From the NCBI GenBank assembly GCA_963723745.1, contig CAVRRZ010000006.1, positions 62,001-126,000 on the forward strand: DNA of 64,000 nt. Direction: 5' to 3'. Under the pieces are notes generated by a model. It was not told where the DNA came from, did not search any database, and saw only the letters and a list, made by a program, of their open reading frames with translations. The translations under genes and the position numbers were made by a program. Shown here in pieces: positions 61,940 through 64,000 of this stretch; position 1 is the stretch's first letter, and each line of letters opens with the position of its first letter. This DNA comes from CAVRRZ01 sp963723745. Lineage in GTDB: Bacteria > Actinomycetota > Actinomycetes > Mycobacteriales > Geodermatophilaceae.

Positions 61940-63103
61940 TCAGCCCGTGGCGGCCGGCGGGTCGGCCAGCGGCGACGCCTCGCGCTGCGCGGAGCGGGGC
62001 CGCGGCACGCGGACGGCGGCCACCCGGTCGCGACCGGAGCGCTTCGCCTCGTACATCGCCGCGTCGGCCCCGTCGATCAACCGCCACAGCGACGCGGCCG
62101 CGTCCTCGTCGTCGACCGGGCGCAGCAGGGCCACGCCGATCGATGCGGTGACCCGGTGCCCGTCGTCGGTGCAGCTGCCGGCGACCGCGGCCCGGAGCCG
62201 CTCCGCGAGCCGGGCCGCCTCGTCGGAGTCGCTGACCATGCCGACCACCACGAGCTCCTCACCCCCGGTGCGGGCCAGGACATCGGCCGGCCGGACCGTC
62301 GCGGTCAGGGAGCGGGCGACCGTCTGCAGCACCGCGTCGCCGGCGGAGTGGCCGTGCGCGTCGTTGACCCTCTTGAAGTGGTCGAGGTCGAGCACCATGG
62401 CGGCCACCCGGGTGCCGTCACGACGCGCCTGCCGCCACACCCGCGAGGCCTGCTCGGCCAGGTGCCGCCGGTTGTACAGGCCGGTGAGCGGGTCGATGCG
62501 GGACGCCTGCTGGGTCGCCACCAGCAGCCGCTGGATGCGGCGGCGGAGAAGGAAGACGCCCAGCGACGCGCTGTTGAGCACGCCGGCACTGACCAGCACC
62601 TGGATGGCCAGAGCCGTGTCGCTGTCGTAGCTGTCCCGCAGCGAGATCAGGCAGGCCAGCGGGATGACCAGCATGTGGGCGGCGAGCATCCACGGGCCGA
62701 GGAACCAGGCGGCGACGAAGGCCGCGAACAGCAGCATGAGCGGTGTGGAGAAGCGCGCCGCATCCACCACGCTGAGCGACACCACGACGTAGATCAGGTC
62801 ACCGAGCAGCACGAGGCCGAAGGTCAGCCACGCGCCGGCCCGTCGGCGCGCGGCCAGCAGCACCGCGGCGAGGAGGAGCAGACCCATCGTCAGGCCGTAG
62901 AGCCAGCGCGCACCGTCCCGGACGACGCCGTCCGCGAGCAGGTTGAGCAGGCCCATGCCGCCGCCGGCGGCCAGCAGGGCGGCGAGGACCAGGGCGCTGA
63001 TCCGGTGGTCGTGGCCGTGCTCGATCGCGCCGACGCCGTCACCGGCCTGGTCGGCGTCCCTGATCTGCCCCCGTGGCATGGACACCAGCGCAGGATGCCT
63101 CAC
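61940..63103 (-). CDS. Membrane diguanylate cyclase (GGEEL)
   Basis: 387 residues from GTG 63103; ATG 63079 is an alternative start. Six membrane segments span residues ~35-200 (LVLAALLAAGGGMGLLNLLA; WLYGLTMGLLLLAAVLLAA; LMLLFAAFVAAWFLGPWMLA). The GGDEF domain begins RIDPLTGLYNRRHLAEQ and has the active-site variant ARTGGEELVVVGM, which is catalytically competent in other cyclases. An inhibitory-site RxxD is not obvious. Distinct from the cyclase at 3.6 kb. Confidence 0.88.
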   Translation of the reverse strand: MRHPALVSMPRGQIRDADQAGDGVGAIEHGHDHRISALVLAALLAAGGGMGLLNLLADGVVRDGARWLYGLTMGLLLLAAVLLAARRRAGAWLTFGLVLLGDLIYVVVSLSVVDAARFSTPLMLLFAAFVAAWFLGPWMLAAHMLVIPLACLISLRDSYDSDTALAIQVLVSAGVLNSASLGVFLLRRRIQRLLVATQQASRIDPLTGLYNRRHLAEQASRVWRQARRDGTRVAAMVLDLDHFKRVNDAHGHSAGDAVLQTVARSLTATVRPADVLARTGGEELVVVGMVSDSDEAARLAERLRAAVAGSCTDDGHRVTASIGVALLRPVDDEDAAASLWRLIDGADAAMYEAKRSGRDRVAAVRVPRPRSAQREASPLADPPAATG

Positions 63104-63258
63104 GAACGGCGGAGACGTGACATTTCCGCGCGCCGTGCGCGGTCGGACGTCACCCGTACGGCGGCGCGCCGTCCCACAGGAGCGGCCGGCGCGGTGCGGC
63201 GTTCCCGGGCCGGTGGAAGGCTGGACCGGACACGAACGGCGACGAGGGAGGTCCGGCG

Positions 63259-63444
63259 ATGGCTGGCGGTCCGTGGTTCTGGTGCATGAAGCACCAGGCG
63301 GTCGAGCCCAAGGACGGCTGCGCGGAGCGGCACCGGCTGGGGCCCTACGACACCCGCGAGGAGGCGGAGCGGGCCGTGGCGTCGGTCGCCGAGCGGGAGG
63401 AGCAGTTGTCCGCCGAGGACCGGGCGTGGGAGGAAGGCCGCTGA
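63259..63444 (+). CDS. Small SPOR-like hypothetical protein
   Basis: 61 residues from ATG 63259 with GAGGGAGG upstream. The pattern FWCMKHQAVEPKDGCAERHR, LGPYDTREEAERAVA is shared by small actinobacterial proteins and resembles half of a SPOR-like motif. Two Cys and two His may hold a metal. No membrane segment. Function unknown. Confidence 0.65.
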   Translation: MAGGPWFWCMKHQAVEPKDGCAERHRLGPYDTREEAERAVASVAEREEQLSAEDRAWEEGR

Positions 63445-63465
63445 TCGGTCGGGCATGATCGGTCC

Positions 63466-64000
63466 GTGACTGACGGGCGCGCGGTGGAGGATCTGGTCGT
63501 CGGGGTGCTCGGGGGCACCGGTCCGCAGGGCCGGGGGCTGGGTGTGCGCCTCGCGGCTGCCGGGCAGCGCGTGCTGCTGGGCTCGCGGGACGCCGAGCGC
63601 GCCGACGAGGTGGCCGCCGAGGTCGCCGAGCGGGCCGCGGCGGCGGCCGGCGGCGCGGAGGTGTCGGTCCTCGGCGGGTCGAACGTCGACGTCGCCGGCG
63701 CGGCCGACCTGGTGATCGTCGCCGTGCCCTACGCGGGCCACGCTGCGACCCTCGCCGAGCTGGCCACCCCGCTGGCCGGCAAGGTCGTCGTCGACTGCGT
63801 CGTGCCGATGGGCTTCGACGAGCTGGGTGCCTACGTGCTCGACGTGGCGGAGGGGTCAGCGTCGCCCAGCAGGCGGCCGCCCTGCTGCCCGGACAGCTTC
63901 GTGGTCGGCGCCTTCCACCACCTGTCCGCCGTCCTCCTCGAGGACCTGTCCCGGCCGACCCTGGACGGCGACGTGATGGTCGTCGGCGACGTCCGCGACG
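63466..64000 (+). CDS. F420-dependent NADP oxidoreductase, partial and frameshifted in this sequence
   Basis: Starts at GTG 63466 and runs off the right edge. The Rossmann motif VGVLGGTGPQGRGLGVRL and the region LVIVAVPYAGHAATLAELAT match NADPH-dependent F420 reductase (Fno), which passes hydride between F420 and NADP. Later segments are VVVDCVVPMGFDELGAYVL and SFVVGAFHHLSAVLLEDLS. Frame changes near 63857 and 63893 are probable errors. Presence of Fno supports an F420-using actinobacterium. Confidence 0.85.
   Translation, partial: MTDGRAVEDLVVGVLGGTGPQGRGLGVRLAAAGQRVLLGSRDAERADEVAAEVAERAAAAAGGAEVSVLGGSNVDVAGAADLVIVAVPYAGHAATLAELATPLAGKVVVDCVVPMGFDELGAYVLDVAEGSASPSRRPPCCPDSFVVGAFHHLSAVLLEDLSRPTLDGDVMVVGDVRD

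Overview
The window is about 64 kb of very GC-rich DNA from a high-GC actinobacterium, most like the Geodermatophilaceae (Blastococcus, Geodermatophilus, Modestobacter). The evidence is frequent GTG starts, ATGA/GTGA gene overlaps, a mycothiol-dependent enzyme, an F420-linked reductase, and a fab/aceE/ahpE/DUF3052 and Nif3/zinc-ribbon/RNase H gene order also known from Mycobacterium. The family assignment is inference. No rRNA operon or replication origin is present.

0-5.7 kb: a partial luciferase-like oxidoreductase, a CAU tRNA, a probable c-di-AMP riboswitch in front of a secreted M23 cell-wall hydrolase, a mycothiol-dependent isomerase-family protein, a diguanylate cyclase and a DUF3145 protein. 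5.9-19.6 kb: the FAS-II block (PucR-type regulator, fabD, fabH, acpP, fabF, accD), then a PAP2 phosphatase, a pirin-like cupin, an M20 amidohydrolase, pyruvate dehydrogenase aceE, DUF3052 and an AhpE-type peroxiredoxin. Many of these housekeeping genes carry single-base frameshifts that are best read as sequence errors.

19.6-22.4 kb: tRNA-Val, then two tandem, atypical tRNA-like genes and an intact 783-residue orphan protein starting 24 bases after the second one. This is the strongest candidate for an undescribed system. 22.4-35.4 kb: two alpha/beta hydrolases, an epimerase/WS-DGAT pair, a FUSC membrane protein, the Nif3/zinc-ribbon/RNase H-phosphatase group, a GGGC microsatellite, TauE and DoxX-like membrane proteins, an MFS exporter, a PIG-L deacetylase and a 27-residue peptide gene.

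35.5-39.5 kb: RNase P RNA (rnpB), whose last 28 bases are repeated exactly 3.5 kb downstream. The two copies bound a small island of less GC-rich character holding a HipA-like kinase gene, an overlapping gene for a HipS/HIRAN-like protein, and an IS30-family element. No integrase is visible.

39.5-51.2 kb: a four-gene glycosyltransferase operon, a DUF4349 lipoprotein, a BrkB-type membrane protein, copper-type CopC/CopD, a CHRD-like surface protein with a class F sortase, and a polysaccharide deacetylase with five C-terminal repeats. After a 27-bp perfect inverted repeat comes a complete Flp/Tad pilus locus (51.3-59.1 kb: prepilin peptidase, Flp, TadE, TadG, CpaB, CpaE, CpaF, TadB, TadC), mostly with overlapping or closely spaced genes. 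The window ends with an Rv2629/Vms1-like protein, a hotdog thioesterase, a ChaB-Rho-N fusion, a second diguanylate cyclase and a partial F420-dependent NADP reductase.
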